A stretch of DNA of 33,166 bases from Thermodesulfovibrionales bacterium (GTDB lineage Bacteria; Nitrospirota; Thermodesulfovibrionia; Thermodesulfovibrionales; UBA9159), in contig CAKKPH010000097.1 in assembly GCA_919901585.1 (NCBI GenBank), forward strand, positions 1-33,166, given 5' to 3'. The position numbers were made by a program, and so were the translations under genes. Below are positions 1 through 8,805 of this stretch, piece by piece (the stretch's first letter is position 1; every line of letters starts with the position of its first letter). Under the pieces are notes generated by a model that was not told the DNA's origin, searched no databases, and saw only the letters and a program-made list of their open reading frames with translations.

Positions 1-1377
1 GGCATAGTTCATGAAAAGAAAATAACCAATGAACGGATACCTGAAGGATGGATGTCCGGGCTCAGGGCTCAGGCTTCGGAATTATTCTTTATCAGGGTAA
101 AAGACACAAGGGATGCGCTTGCCTGTATCTCAAACAATTTTTACCGGAGTCCGTCATGCGACATACCTGTTATAGGCATAACAGGGACAAACGGCAAGAC
201 GACGACCACCTATCTCATCAAGTCTATTCTCGATGCCGGCAATAGCCATGTAGGCCTCATCGGGACCATAGGAAATATAGTTAAAGAGAAGGAATACCCT
301 GCTTTGCACACAACGCCTGAATCCCCGGACCTACAGAAGCTGCTCAGAGAGATGGTCTCATCAGGCTGCGGCTACGTGGTTACAGAGGTCTCATCCCATG
401 CACTCTCGTTGAAACGGGTTGATTATACGGAATTCCGGGCAGCAGTCTTCACAAACCTCACGATGGACCATCTCGACTTCCATAAGACAATGGGAAGCTA
501 TTATGAAGCAAAGAAGAGATTGTTCTCTGAACTGCTTGCTGAAAACGGAACGGCTGTCATCAATGTAGATGATGAATGGGGCAGAAGGCTGCTTGAAGAG
601 GTTTCTAATGACAAAAGGCATGCAACAACAACATACGGGATTTACAGGGATGCGGATGTGATGGCCTTAGATATTGAGAGCTCGTTCTCCGGCATTGCTT
701 TCAACCTGAGGCACGGGGACAGGTCATACAGGGTCAGTTCTTCACTTATAGGTATGCCCAATGTTTATAATATAATTGCCTCAGTATCAGTAGCCATTGC
801 CCTTAACATACCCTGCGAGCAGATAATCAGGGGGATTAAGGATGCTGTACCTGTTAAAGGTAGGATGGAGGGCATAAACATAGGACAAGACTTCCTCTGT
901 CTCGTGGATTATGCACACACGCCTGATGCACTCGAGAGGCTTATATCCTCTGTCAGGGATATTACGGAAAGGCAGGCAATATCAACTGAAGAGTTGCCGC
1001 ACCGCATAATCACTGTTTTCGGCTGCGGTGGCAACAGGGACAGGGGAAAGAGACCGATAATGGGTGAGATAGCAACGAGACTGAGCGATTATGTGATAAT
1101 TACTTCCGATAACCCGAGAAGGGAAGACGCAATGGGCATAATCAGGGAGATAGAGTCCGGGATAGAAAAGGAGAACTATGTTGTGATGCCTGACAGGCGT
1201 GATGCGATAAATACGGCTGTCAGGAACGCAGGGAGAGGCGATGTCATTATCATCGCAGGCAAGGGTCATGAAGATTATCAGGAGATAGGAGATGTGAGGC
1301 ACAGGTTCAGTGATGTTGAGGTCTCGATGGAGGCGATAGCGAATAAACTTAAGGGAGCACGGGCAGATGAGGCATGA
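1..1377 (+). CDS. murE: UDP-N-acetylmuramoyl-tripeptide (meso-DAP type) ligase MurE, 5' truncated by window
   Basis: Frame 1 is open from base 1 (GIVHEKKITNERIPEGWMSG...). Mur ligase P-loop [21 protein letters not shown], and the DNPR motif (ITSDNPRRED) typical of mDAP-adding MurE. Confidence 0.95.
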   Translation, partial: GIVHEKKITNERIPEGWMSGLRAQASELFFIRVKDTRDALACISNNFYRSPSCDIPVIGITGTNGKTTTTYLIKSILDAGNSHVGLIGTIGNIVKEKEYPALHTTPESPDLQKLLREMVSSGCGYVVTEVSSHALSLKRVDYTEFRAAVFTNLTMDHLDFHKTMGSYYEAKKRLFSELLAENGTAVINVDDEWGRRLLEEVSNDKRHATTTYGIYRDADVMALDIESSFSGIAFNLRHGDRSYRVSSSLIGMPNVYNIIASVSVAIALNIPCEQIIRGIKDAVPVKGRMEGINIGQDFLCLVDYAHTPDALERLISSVRDITERQAISTEELPHRIITVFGCGGNRDRGKRPIMGEIATRLSDYVIITSDNPRREDAMGIIREIESGIEKENYVVMPDRRDAINTAVRNAGRGDVIIIAGKGHEDYQEIGDVRHRFSDVEVSMEAIANKLKGARADEA

Positions 1378-1399
1378 TCTGTCCGTTTAATGATTGTAT

Positions 1400-2815
1400 A
1401 TGGCGTTTACACTTAAAGAAATAACCGAGGCGACAGGCGGAAAAGTGATTTATGGCAACCATGACGCAATGTTATTTACAGGTGTCTCAATAGATTCGAA
1501 GACTATCAGGAGCGGAGACCTGTTCGTTGCATTAAAGGGAGAGAGGTTTGACGGGCACAATTTTCTGATGGATGCCCTCAGTGCAGGCAGTGGCGCGCTT
1601 GTGAGCATGCCTCCTGTTGAGCCTGTGAAGGGAAAAGCTATTGTCTATGTTAAGAATTCTCTCAAGGCGCTTCAGGACCTTGCCCGTTATGAGAGGATGA
1701 AGAGAAAAATAAGCGTCATCGGTGTTACAGGCACAAACGGCAAGACAACCACAAAAGAGCTGATAGCATCGATACTCTCTGTGAGATACAGGGTGCTGAA
1801 GAATTCAGGCAACTTGAACAACCATATAGGGCTTCCCTTGAGCCTTCTTAAGATTGAGGACACGCAAGAGTTTGCAGTCCTCGAGATGGGTGCAAGCCTC
1901 AGGGGAGACATAAAGGAGTTATGCGATATTGCTGCCCCTGACTTCGGAGTCATTACAAATATCGGCCCGGGCCATCTTGAGGGGTTTGGGAGCATTGATA
2001 CTATACGCGACACCAAGCTCGAACTCCTTGACGCCGTCAACTCTATTGCGGTTAATGCCGATGATCTCTTCCTGATGGAAGGGGTGCACGCAAGGATCAA
2101 AAACCTGGAGGAGGAGAGGAAAAAGGTTGTCACTTTCGGCATTGATAACAAGGCTGATGTTTATGCAAGAAATATATTACTCGGGGAAGGGCGGTCTGCC
2201 TTTACTCTCTTTCTTGCTGACGGCAGCTCTGCTGAGGTAGCGATGGATACAGGCGGAAGGTTCAATATATACAACGCCCTTGCAGCCGCCTCGGTCTGCA
2301 ATTCTTTTGGGGTCTGCATCTCAGACATAAAGGAAGGGATAGAGGCTTTCAAGGGTGTGCCTATGAGGCTTGAGATAAAGGGGATGTTCGGTGCTACGGT
2401 CATAAGCGATGTTTACAATGCGAACCCTGCCTCGATGGAGGAGGCTGTAAAAGAGCTGATAAGGATAAGGAGACGCAGGGCAATTGCTGTGCTGGGCGAT
2501 ATGCTTGAGCTCGGAGCGTATGCAGAGGAGGCGCACAGGAAGCTCGGGAAGTGGCTTTCGAGTCTCGGTATAGATCTCTTTATTGCGGTCGGGCCGATGA
2601 TGTCCAGGGCTGCAGAGGAGTTTTCAGCAGGCAGAGGCAGATCAGTTGTCGCAGAAGATTCCGTTAAGGCAAGGGATATACTCCTCGGCGTCTGTAATGA
2701 GGACGATACTATCCTTGTCAAGGGCTCGAGGGGAATGAATATGGAGAAGGTGATTGAAGTTTATCCGGGAAAGAGTTGTAATCCTGTCAGAAGCGGGGAG
2801 CTGAATGCTATATAG
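1400..2815 (+). CDS. murF: UDP-N-acetylmuramoyl-tripeptide--D-alanyl-D-alanine ligase MurF
   Basis: [59 protein letters not shown] track starts at TTG 1394; ATG 1400 is more likely. Confidence 0.95.
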   Translation: MAFTLKEITEATGGKVIYGNHDAMLFTGVSIDSKTIRSGDLFVALKGERFDGHNFLMDALSAGSGALVSMPPVEPVKGKAIVYVKNSLKALQDLARYERMKRKISVIGVTGTNGKTTTKELIASILSVRYRVLKNSGNLNNHIGLPLSLLKIEDTQEFAVLEMGASLRGDIKELCDIAAPDFGVITNIGPGHLEGFGSIDTIRDTKLELLDAVNSIAVNADDLFLMEGVHARIKNLEEERKKVVTFGIDNKADVYARNILLGEGRSAFTLFLADGSSAEVAMDTGGRFNIYNALAAASVCNSFGVCISDIKEGIEAFKGVPMRLEIKGMFGATVISDVYNANPASMEEAVKELIRIRRRRAIAVLGDMLELGAYAEEAHRKLGKWLSSLGIDLFIAVGPMMSRAAEEFSAGRGRSVVAEDSVKARDILLGVCNEDDTILVKGSRGMNMEKVIEVYPGKSCNPVRSGELNAI

Positions 2816-3887
2816 TCTCTTATACGGTCTCCATGAATGGCTTTCTCCGTTTAATGTCTTCAGGTATATAACCTTCAGGACAGCCGTGGCAGTGATAACT
2901 GCGATGGTAATAACATTCCTGATAGGCCCGGGGATCATAAAGAGGCTCAGGGGACTGAGCGTTACACAGCAGATAAGGGATGACGGCCCAAAGACCCATG
3001 CAGGCAAGTCAGGCACCCCAACCATGGGGGGGATTCTTATCATAATCTCTATTGTCATTACAGTCCTGCTTTGGGGAGACCTGAACAATATCTATATATG
3101 GGTGATGCTTTTCTCCCTCATCGGCTTTGGTGCGATAGGTCTTGCTGACGATTACCTCAAGACCGTCAGAAAGAACCATAAGGGCCTGAAGGCCTGTTAT
3201 AAGTTTGGGGCCCAGTTGCTGATCGCATTGCTGATAGGGATATTCCTGTATTCAAACCCGAAGGACCCGTATAATGATATCCTTAGTGTGCCCTTCTTTA
3301 AAAAATGGCTTTTTGAGCTCGGGTGGTTCTATATCCCGTTTTCGATCCTCGTGATTGTCGGTTCATCAAATGCAGTGAACCTTACGGACGGCATAGACGG
3401 CCTGGCTATAGGTCTCATAGGTATTGCTGTGCTCGCAAACAGCGTGCTTGTCTATATATCAGGGCACAAAGGCCTTGCACAGTACCTTCAGGTGCTTTAC
3501 CTGCCCGGCACAGGCGAGTTAACCGTTTTCTGCGGCGCGATGTTCGGTGCAGCCCTCGGATTCCTCTGGTATAACTCGTACCCTGCCGAGGTCTTTATGG
3601 GTGATGTCGGTTCCCTCAGCCTCGGCGGCACGCTCGGCACACTCGCAGTAATTACAAAACACGAGATAGTCCTTTTTGTAGTCGGCGGCATTTTTGTTAT
3701 CGAGACACTCTCTGTGATGCTTCAGGTCGCATCATACAAACTGACCGGAAAGAGGATATTCAGGATGGCGCCTATCCACCATCATTTTGAACTGAAGGGC
3801 TGGCCTGAGCCTAAGGTCATTGTCAGGTTCTGGATCGTAGGTATAATGCTGGCCCTCTTGAGTCTTACTACTTTAAAGGTGAGGTGA
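2805..3887 (+). CDS. mraY: Phospho-N-acetylmuramoyl-pentapeptide-transferase MraY
   Basis: [25 protein letters not shown]-like [41 protein letters not shown]. Overlaps the murF end by 11 bp. Confidence 0.96.
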   Translation: MLYSLLYGLHEWLSPFNVFRYITFRTAVAVITAMVITFLIGPGIIKRLRGLSVTQQIRDDGPKTHAGKSGTPTMGGILIIISIVITVLLWGDLNNIYIWVMLFSLIGFGAIGLADDYLKTVRKNHKGLKACYKFGAQLLIALLIGIFLYSNPKDPYNDILSVPFFKKWLFELGWFYIPFSILVIVGSSNAVNLTDGIDGLAIGLIGIAVLANSVLVYISGHKGLAQYLQVLYLPGTGELTVFCGAMFGAALGFLWYNSYPAEVFMGDVGSLSLGGTLGTLAVITKHEIVLFVVGGIFVIETLSVMLQVASYKLTGKRIFRMAPIHHHFELKGWPEPKVIVRFWIVGIMLALLSLTTLKVR

Positions 3888-4954
3888 TGATGAAACAGTT
3901 GTCAGCCGTTAGTTGTCAGTCGTTTGTAACAGCAAAACAATTATTTATCGTAGTTATCTTTTCACTCTTCACTCTTCACTCTTCACTCTCTGTTGCCCAG
4001 GCTGTTGAGATTAGGTCAAAGGCTGCTGTTGTTATGGAGGAATCGACAGGGAGGGTGCTCTACGGTAAGAATCCGAACCTCAAGCTGCCGCCTGCAAGCA
4101 CTACCAAGCTCGTAACTGCAATGGTAGTCCTCGACAGGATGAACCTCGATGATGTTGTAATCATAAGCGAGAAGGCTGCGAATGTATCTCCGATAAAGGC
4201 GGATTTCAGGCCTAACGAAAGGGTTACAGTAAAGACGCTCCTGTATGCAGCGCTTATACGGTCAGCCAATGATGCAGCAGTGGCGCTTGCAGAGGCTGTT
4301 GCAGGCTCTGAGCATGACTTTGTTGAACTGATGAACCAGAAGGTGCTCTCTCTCGGGATATCGGATTCGAGGTTTGCCAATGCGTCTGGACTGCCCGGAG
4401 GAGAGCAGTATACAACCGTTTATGACCTCTCGAGGATCATGAAGCGCGCGATGAGATACCGGACGATCAGGGATATTATTAATACCAAGGCAGGGTTTGT
4501 TGCTACTGAGGACGGAAGGAGCATCTTCCTTAAGAATATCAACAAGCTCCTCTGGTCTGACGACTCTATGCTCGGTGGGAAGACAGGCTATACAAGAAAG
4601 GCAGGCCACTGTTTTGTCTCTGCAGGAGAGCACGCTAACGATGTGGTAATAGTCGCTGTCCTCGGTGCACCGAACAGGGAGACGATGTGGAGGGAGTCAG
4701 AGTTATTGATGGAAAAGGGTTTTTCAATAAAGGACAGGAAGGAAGAACCTGTTATATATTTTACGAGGTCTGATTACAATGGCTCTGTCGAAAAGGCCTC
4801 GTATAATGCTCAGGGCATAGGAGAGAAAAAGACTTTCATAAAGAAGAAGGCCAAAAATTCAAAGATAGCGCTAAAAAAAGCCGCTAAAAACAAAAAAATA
4901 AGGGCAGGTAATTCAAAGATTGCATCTCAGAGAAATGCTAAGAATGAAGGGTGA
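3887..4954 (+). CDS. D-alanyl-D-alanine carboxypeptidase (DacF-like, peptidase S11) with signal peptide and long Lys/Ala-rich C-terminal tail
   Basis: SxxK motif PPASTTKLVTAMV, SAN motif (IRSANDAAVALAE), KTGYT motif (GGKTGYTRKAGHCF). N-terminal hydrophobic segment; C-terminal ...KKKAKNSKIALKKAAKNKKIRAGNSKIASQRNAKNEG. Start is GTG 3884, ATG 3887 or ATG 3890. Confidence 0.9.
   Translation: MMKQLSAVSCQSFVTAKQLFIVVIFSLFTLHSSLSVAQAVEIRSKAAVVMEESTGRVLYGKNPNLKLPPASTTKLVTAMVVLDRMNLDDVVIISEKAANVSPIKADFRPNERVTVKTLLYAALIRSANDAAVALAEAVAGSEHDFVELMNQKVLSLGISDSRFANASGLPGGEQYTTVYDLSRIMKRAMRYRTIRDIINTKAGFVATEDGRSIFLKNINKLLWSDDSMLGGKTGYTRKAGHCFVSAGEHANDVVIVAVLGAPNRETMWRESELLMEKGFSIKDRKEEPVIYFTRSDYNGSVEKASYNAQGIGEKKTFIKKKAKNSKIALKKAAKNKKIRAGNSKIASQRNAKNEG
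3896..3923. repeat. Heptanucleotide tandem repeat, arm 1, in the dacF-like signal peptide
   Basis: CAGTTGT CAGCCGT TAGTTGT CAGTCGT: four 7-nt units in register. Confidence 0.8.
3961..3988. repeat. Perfect heptanucleotide tandem repeat (TTCACTC)x4, arm 2, in the dacF-like signal peptide
   Basis: TTCACTC at 3961-3967, 3968-3974, 3975-3981 and 3982-3988, all identical. Confidence 0.95.
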
Positions 4955-6419
4955 GAAGGTGCTTGTTGTCGGTCTTGCTCGGAGCGGAGTCGGTTCAGCA
5001 AACCTCCTGTCCAACCTCGGATACAGGGTCTGCGTGACTGATAAAAAACAGGCCTCCGGGCTTGATCCTTATATCAGGCAGCTTAATCCGTCTGTTGAGT
5101 TGTCTCTCGGCGGTTATCCTGAAAGCCTTAACGGTTTCGGCCTTGTAGTCGTAAGCCCGGGTGTGCCGTTGAGCTGCGAGCCGGTTATTAAGGCAAGAGA
5201 AGGAGGCGTAAAGGTGATTGGAGAGTTTGAGCTTGCGTACAAGGCAATTATGAGTTCAGAGCTCAGATCCCTGGGTTTAGTCAAGAAACCTGAGTTTCTG
5301 GCTGTAACGGGTACGAACGGCAAGTCAACGACAACAACCCTCCTTGACTGGATGCTCAGAAAGTCAGGCTTTAAGACCCTTCTTGGAGGGAATATAGGGA
5401 ATGCCTTAACAGAGGAAATCGTTAAGGCGGTCTGGGGCCGGGGAACAGGAGACTCGGGAAGTGAAGGGACATCATCTGCTGTCTCACACCGTGCGCATTA
5501 CGATTATATCGTTGCTGAGGTCTCGAGTTTTCAGCTCGAAACAATAGATGAGTTCAGGCCCTTTGGTGCTGTGATTCTCAATATAACTCCGGACCATCTT
5601 GACAGGTATCGCTCGATTGCAGAGTACAGAGATGCAAAGGCAGCGGTTTCCCTCAATCAGCGAGAAGACGATTTCCTTGTACTCAATGCCGATGACCCTG
5701 AGATAAATAAAGTTAGAAGTGAGAAGTTAGAAATAAGAAGTAAAAAACCGGATATGTTTTATTTCAGCCGTCAGAAAAAGGTCAGGGGTGTCTATTTAAA
5801 GAACGGTGTTATCTACTGTAATTTTCCTGATTCTTCACTTCTCACTTCCCACTTCCCGCTTATGAACGCTGATGAGATAAAGATTAAGGGTGTCCATAAC
5901 CTGGAGAATGCCATGGCCGCATCGGCCATGGCTCTCCTTGCAGGGTGTAGGCCTGAGAATGTTAAAGAGTCATTGAAGGAATTTCCGGGGCTTGAACACA
6001 GGCTTGAGTTTGTGAGAGAGTTTGAGGGCGTAAGGTATATAAATGACTCGAAGGGTACAAATGTCGGGGCAGTATTAAAATCCCTCGAGAGTTTTAAAGA
6101 GCCTGTGGTCCTGATTGCAGGTGGAAGGGACAAGGCAGGTGATTTCAGCCCTCTCGTGCCGCTTGTAAGGGATAAGGTTAAGACGCTTGTCCTTATTGGG
6201 GAGGCTGCAGTAAAGATAATGAAGGCACTTGGAGGATTGACTGATACGATTATTGCATCTGACATAAAAGATGCAGTGAATGTAGCGAAAAAGAAGGCTG
6301 CTGAAGGCGATGTTGTCCTGCTTTCTCCTGCATGTGCAAGCTTTGATATGTTCAAGGATTTTGAGGACAGGGGAAGGCAGTTTAAACAGGCAGTTATGGG
6401 GTTGGAAAAGGCATGCTGA
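4944..6419 (+). CDS. murD: UDP-N-acetylmuramoyl-L-alanine--D-glutamate ligase MurD
   Basis: VVGLARSGVGSANLL, AVTGTNGKSTTTTLLDWML, EVSSFQLETI, GGRDKAGDF, SPACASFDMFKDFEDRG. Start ambiguous (TTG 4920, ATG 4935 or ATG 4944), overlapping the dacF-like 3' end. Contains a repeat-derived insertion, see findings. Confidence 0.95.
   Translation: MKGEKVLVVGLARSGVGSANLLSNLGYRVCVTDKKQASGLDPYIRQLNPSVELSLGGYPESLNGFGLVVVSPGVPLSCEPVIKAREGGVKVIGEFELAYKAIMSSELRSLGLVKKPEFLAVTGTNGKSTTTTLLDWMLRKSGFKTLLGGNIGNALTEEIVKAVWGRGTGDSGSEGTSSAVSHRAHYDYIVAEVSSFQLETIDEFRPFGAVILNITPDHLDRYRSIAEYRDAKAAVSLNQREDDFLVLNADDPEINKVRSEKLEIRSKKPDMFYFSRQKKVRGVYLKNGVIYCNFPDSSLLTSHFPLMNADEIKIKGVHNLENAMAASAMALLAGCRPENVKESLKEFPGLEHRLEFVREFEGVRYINDSKGTNVGAVLKSLESFKEPVVLIAGGRDKAGDFSPLVPLVRDKVKTLVLIGEAAVKIMKALGGLTDTIIASDIKDAVNVAKKKAAEGDVVLLSPACASFDMFKDFEDRGRQFKQAVMGLEKAC
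5711..5745. repeat. Purine-rich heptanucleotide tandem repeat, arm 1, inside murD
   Basis: AGTTAGA AGTGAGA AGTTAGA AATAAGA AGTAAAA: five 7-nt units in register. Confidence 0.88.
5832..5859. repeat. Pyrimidine-rich heptanucleotide tandem repeat, arm 2, inside murD, inverted relative to arm 1
   Basis: TCTTCAC TTCTCAC TTCCCAC TTCCCGC. ACTTCTCACTTC (5837-5848) is the exact reverse complement of GAAGTGAGAAGT (5716-5727). Confidence 0.88.
5910..5932. other. Strong hairpin in murD coding sequence, GCCATGGCC-gcatc-GGCCATGGC
   Basis: Perfect 9-bp inverted repeat 5910-5918 / 5924-5932 with a 5-nt loop. Confidence 0.8.
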
Positions 6420-7612
6420 GAAGGTGGCAATATGACAAGTGGCTACTCCTTATTACAGCAGTACTGGCCGGCTTTGGGGCACTCATGGTTTACAGCTCCA
6501 CGTCAGTGGTAACGCCTCTGTTTGCCAAGAGGAACATTGACCAGTTCTTCTATTTTAAGCGCCATATGTTTACGGTCTTTGTTGCTATTTTTTTCATGGT
6601 CCTTGCGTGCAGGATCAGTCCTGAAAACCTGAAAAGGTTCGCTATACCTTTATTAGTATTTTCATTCATCCTCCTCGTCCTCATTTTTGTGCCTAAGATA
6701 GGCGTCAGCGCAGGTGGCGCGAAGAGGTGGCTCAGGGTCTGGCCTTCAACCTTCCAGCCTTCAGAGCTTGCAAGGCTCGCGATGGTTGTATTCCTCGCAA
6801 AGTACATATCGTCACCATCCTACAGGAGCGACAGCAGCATCTCGTTTCTGATACCTGTTCTTATCATGAGCGCATTCCAGATTGTGTTCATAAAGCAGCC
6901 TGATTTCGGTGCTGCAATGAGTATGGGCATTCTTACCTTTGCCATGCTGGTCCTGTCAGGCGTAAAACTGCGTTATTTGGCATATATGAGCGTTCTTTTC
7001 GTGCCTGTCATTATAAAACTCGTAATGGAGCCTTACAGGCTAAAGAGGGTCCTTGCATTCCTCGATCCATGGAAAGAACCACAGGGTTCGGGGTTCCAGC
7101 TCGTGCAGTCTTTCATAGCCCTCGGAAGCGGAGGCTTCACAGGGATCGGGCTTGGAGAGAGCAGGCAGAAACTCTCATTCCTTCCTGAGTCGCATACAGA
7201 TTTCATATTTTCGCTTGTAGGCGAAGAACTCGGTTTCGTTGCTGCAGCAATAGTTATATGCCTCTTCATCCTCTTGTTTATTAGAGGTATCCTTATAGCT
7301 AATAAGTCAAAAGACCCCTTTGTTTACTACCTCGCCTCCGGGTTGTCGATGATGATAGCGCTGCAGGCGCTGATAAACTTTTTTGTTGTGACAGGCCTGG
7401 CACCGACCAAGGGACTGCCCCTGCCGTTTATAAGTTATGGCGGCTCTTCACTCCTTGTGAATATGACAGCAATAGGTATCCTCCTGAACCTCTCAGGAAA
7501 TGAGGACAGAAGGGATGTCCTCGACAGGACCAAAGGTCTCATCGACAGAAAGAAGGCTTTAATATCCGTTTATGGCCGTGAACATCACGTTGAAGCGGCT
7601 GATGAGAAATGA
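6413..7612 (+). CDS. ftsW: Lipid II polymerase / cell division protein FtsW (SEDS family)
   Basis: SEDS protein: GGAKRWLRVWPSTFQPSELARLAMVVFLAKY, KQPDFGAAMSM, GFQLVQSFIALGSGGFTGIGLGESRQKLSFLPESHTDFIFSLVGEELGF, LPLPFISYGGSSLLVNM. Confidence 0.95.
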   Translation: MLRRWQYDKWLLLITAVLAGFGALMVYSSTSVVTPLFAKRNIDQFFYFKRHMFTVFVAIFFMVLACRISPENLKRFAIPLLVFSFILLVLIFVPKIGVSAGGAKRWLRVWPSTFQPSELARLAMVVFLAKYISSPSYRSDSSISFLIPVLIMSAFQIVFIKQPDFGAAMSMGILTFAMLVLSGVKLRYLAYMSVLFVPVIIKLVMEPYRLKRVLAFLDPWKEPQGSGFQLVQSFIALGSGGFTGIGLGESRQKLSFLPESHTDFIFSLVGEELGFVAAAIVICLFILLFIRGILIANKSKDPFVYYLASGLSMMIALQALINFFVVTGLAPTKGLPLPFISYGGSSLLVNMTAIGILLNLSGNEDRRDVLDRTKGLIDRKKALISVYGREHHVEAADEK

Positions 7613-7626
7613 GCAGCAGGGCATGA

Positions 7627-8790
7627 ATGGAAAGGCCGTTAAGGATAGTTATCGCAGGCGGAGGGACAGGAGGTCATCTCTTCCCCGGTATCGCTGTGGC
7701 AGAGGAAATAAAGAGGAGGGATATGCTGTCTGAGGTCATATTTGTAGGAACAGAGTATGGCATAGAGGCATCTGTTATACCGAGGGAAGGTTATCCCCTG
7801 AAGTTCCTCAGGGCAGAAGGGGTTGTCGGCAAGTCTGTGGTAAGGAAGATAAAAGGGACTGCAAAGATGGTCTTCTCCCTGCTTGATTCCTACAGATTGT
7901 TGCGAAGCCTCAGGCCTGACGTTGTGGTAGGAACCGGTGGATATGCCTCTTTCAGTCCTGTTCTCGCAGGCCGCCTGATGTCCCTGCCGACAGTGGTCAT
8001 GGAGCAGAATGCAGTGCCTGGGCTTGCAAACACACTGCTTGGCAAGATCGCTGATGCAGTCTGCGTCACCTATCACGAGAGCATCTCGTACTTCCCGGTT
8101 AACAAGACATTTATAACAGGGAACCCTATAAGGGATGGTGTTTTGTCCGGCACGAAGGAGAAGGCATATGATCTCTTCGGCCTCGGGAAAGACAAGTTCA
8201 CAATCCTTGTCCTGGGCGGCAGCTCAGGTGCAAGAAAAATAAACAATGCAGTATGCGAGGGCTTCAGCCATCTCACAATGGTGAAAGCGAAGATACAGTT
8301 CCTGCACCAGACAGGAAAGGCAGACTATGAGGCAATAAGAGAGACATACAGGAAATGGGGTTTCAGCGGAACTGTGACTGCATTCATTCACCGGATGCCG
8401 GAGGCATACGCAGTCGCAGACCTTGTTATATCAAGGGCAGGTTCGAGCACCCTTGCTGAACTTATGGCCATAGGCAAGGCTTCGATACTGATACCCTATC
8501 CCTATGCAGCAAACAACCATCAGGAATTTAATGCACGCAAGCTCTCCGGGATGAATGCAGCAAGGATGATACTTGACCGCGACGTGAACGGGGAGGGTCT
8601 TGCGAAGAACATAATGGAGCTTTACAGCGACAATAATGTCAGACTCGAACTGCAGAAGGCATGCAGTGCACTCGGGAAGCCTGATGCAGCACAGAAGGTT
8701 GTGGATATAGTTATGAGTCTGGTGAGGGCGAAGAAGGTCAGGAGAACCGAACTTAAGGCAGCAAGAAACAGGACGGGGAAAGAAAATTAA
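7627..8790 (+). CDS. murG: UDP-N-acetylglucosamine--N-acetylmuramyl-(pentapeptide) pyrophosphoryl-undecaprenol GlcNAc transferase MurG
   Basis: GGGTGGHLFPGIAVAEEI, VVGTGGYASFSPVLAG, EQNAVPGLANTLL, GGSSGARKIN, SRAGSSTLAELMAIGKASILIPYPYAANNHQEFNA. Confidence 0.96.
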   Translation: MERPLRIVIAGGGTGGHLFPGIAVAEEIKRRDMLSEVIFVGTEYGIEASVIPREGYPLKFLRAEGVVGKSVVRKIKGTAKMVFSLLDSYRLLRSLRPDVVVGTGGYASFSPVLAGRLMSLPTVVMEQNAVPGLANTLLGKIADAVCVTYHESISYFPVNKTFITGNPIRDGVLSGTKEKAYDLFGLGKDKFTILVLGGSSGARKINNAVCEGFSHLTMVKAKIQFLHQTGKADYEAIRETYRKWGFSGTVTAFIHRMPEAYAVADLVISRAGSSTLAELMAIGKASILIPYPYAANNHQEFNARKLSGMNAARMILDRDVNGEGLAKNIMELYSDNNVRLELQKACSALGKPDAAQKVVDIVMSLVRAKKVRRTELKAARNRTGKEN

Positions 8791-8805
8791 TGGTCAGTTT
8801 CAGAT

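Noticed and set aside
3961-3988. CRISPR-like repeat
   Set aside because: Direct repeats are 7 nt with no spacers, so this is a simple tandem array, not a CRISPR.
5813-6430. 205-aa minus-strand ORF over murD
   Set aside because: Shadow ORF of murD; its C-terminus 'SGKWEVRSEESGKLQ' is simply the antisense reading of the heptamer repeat arm.
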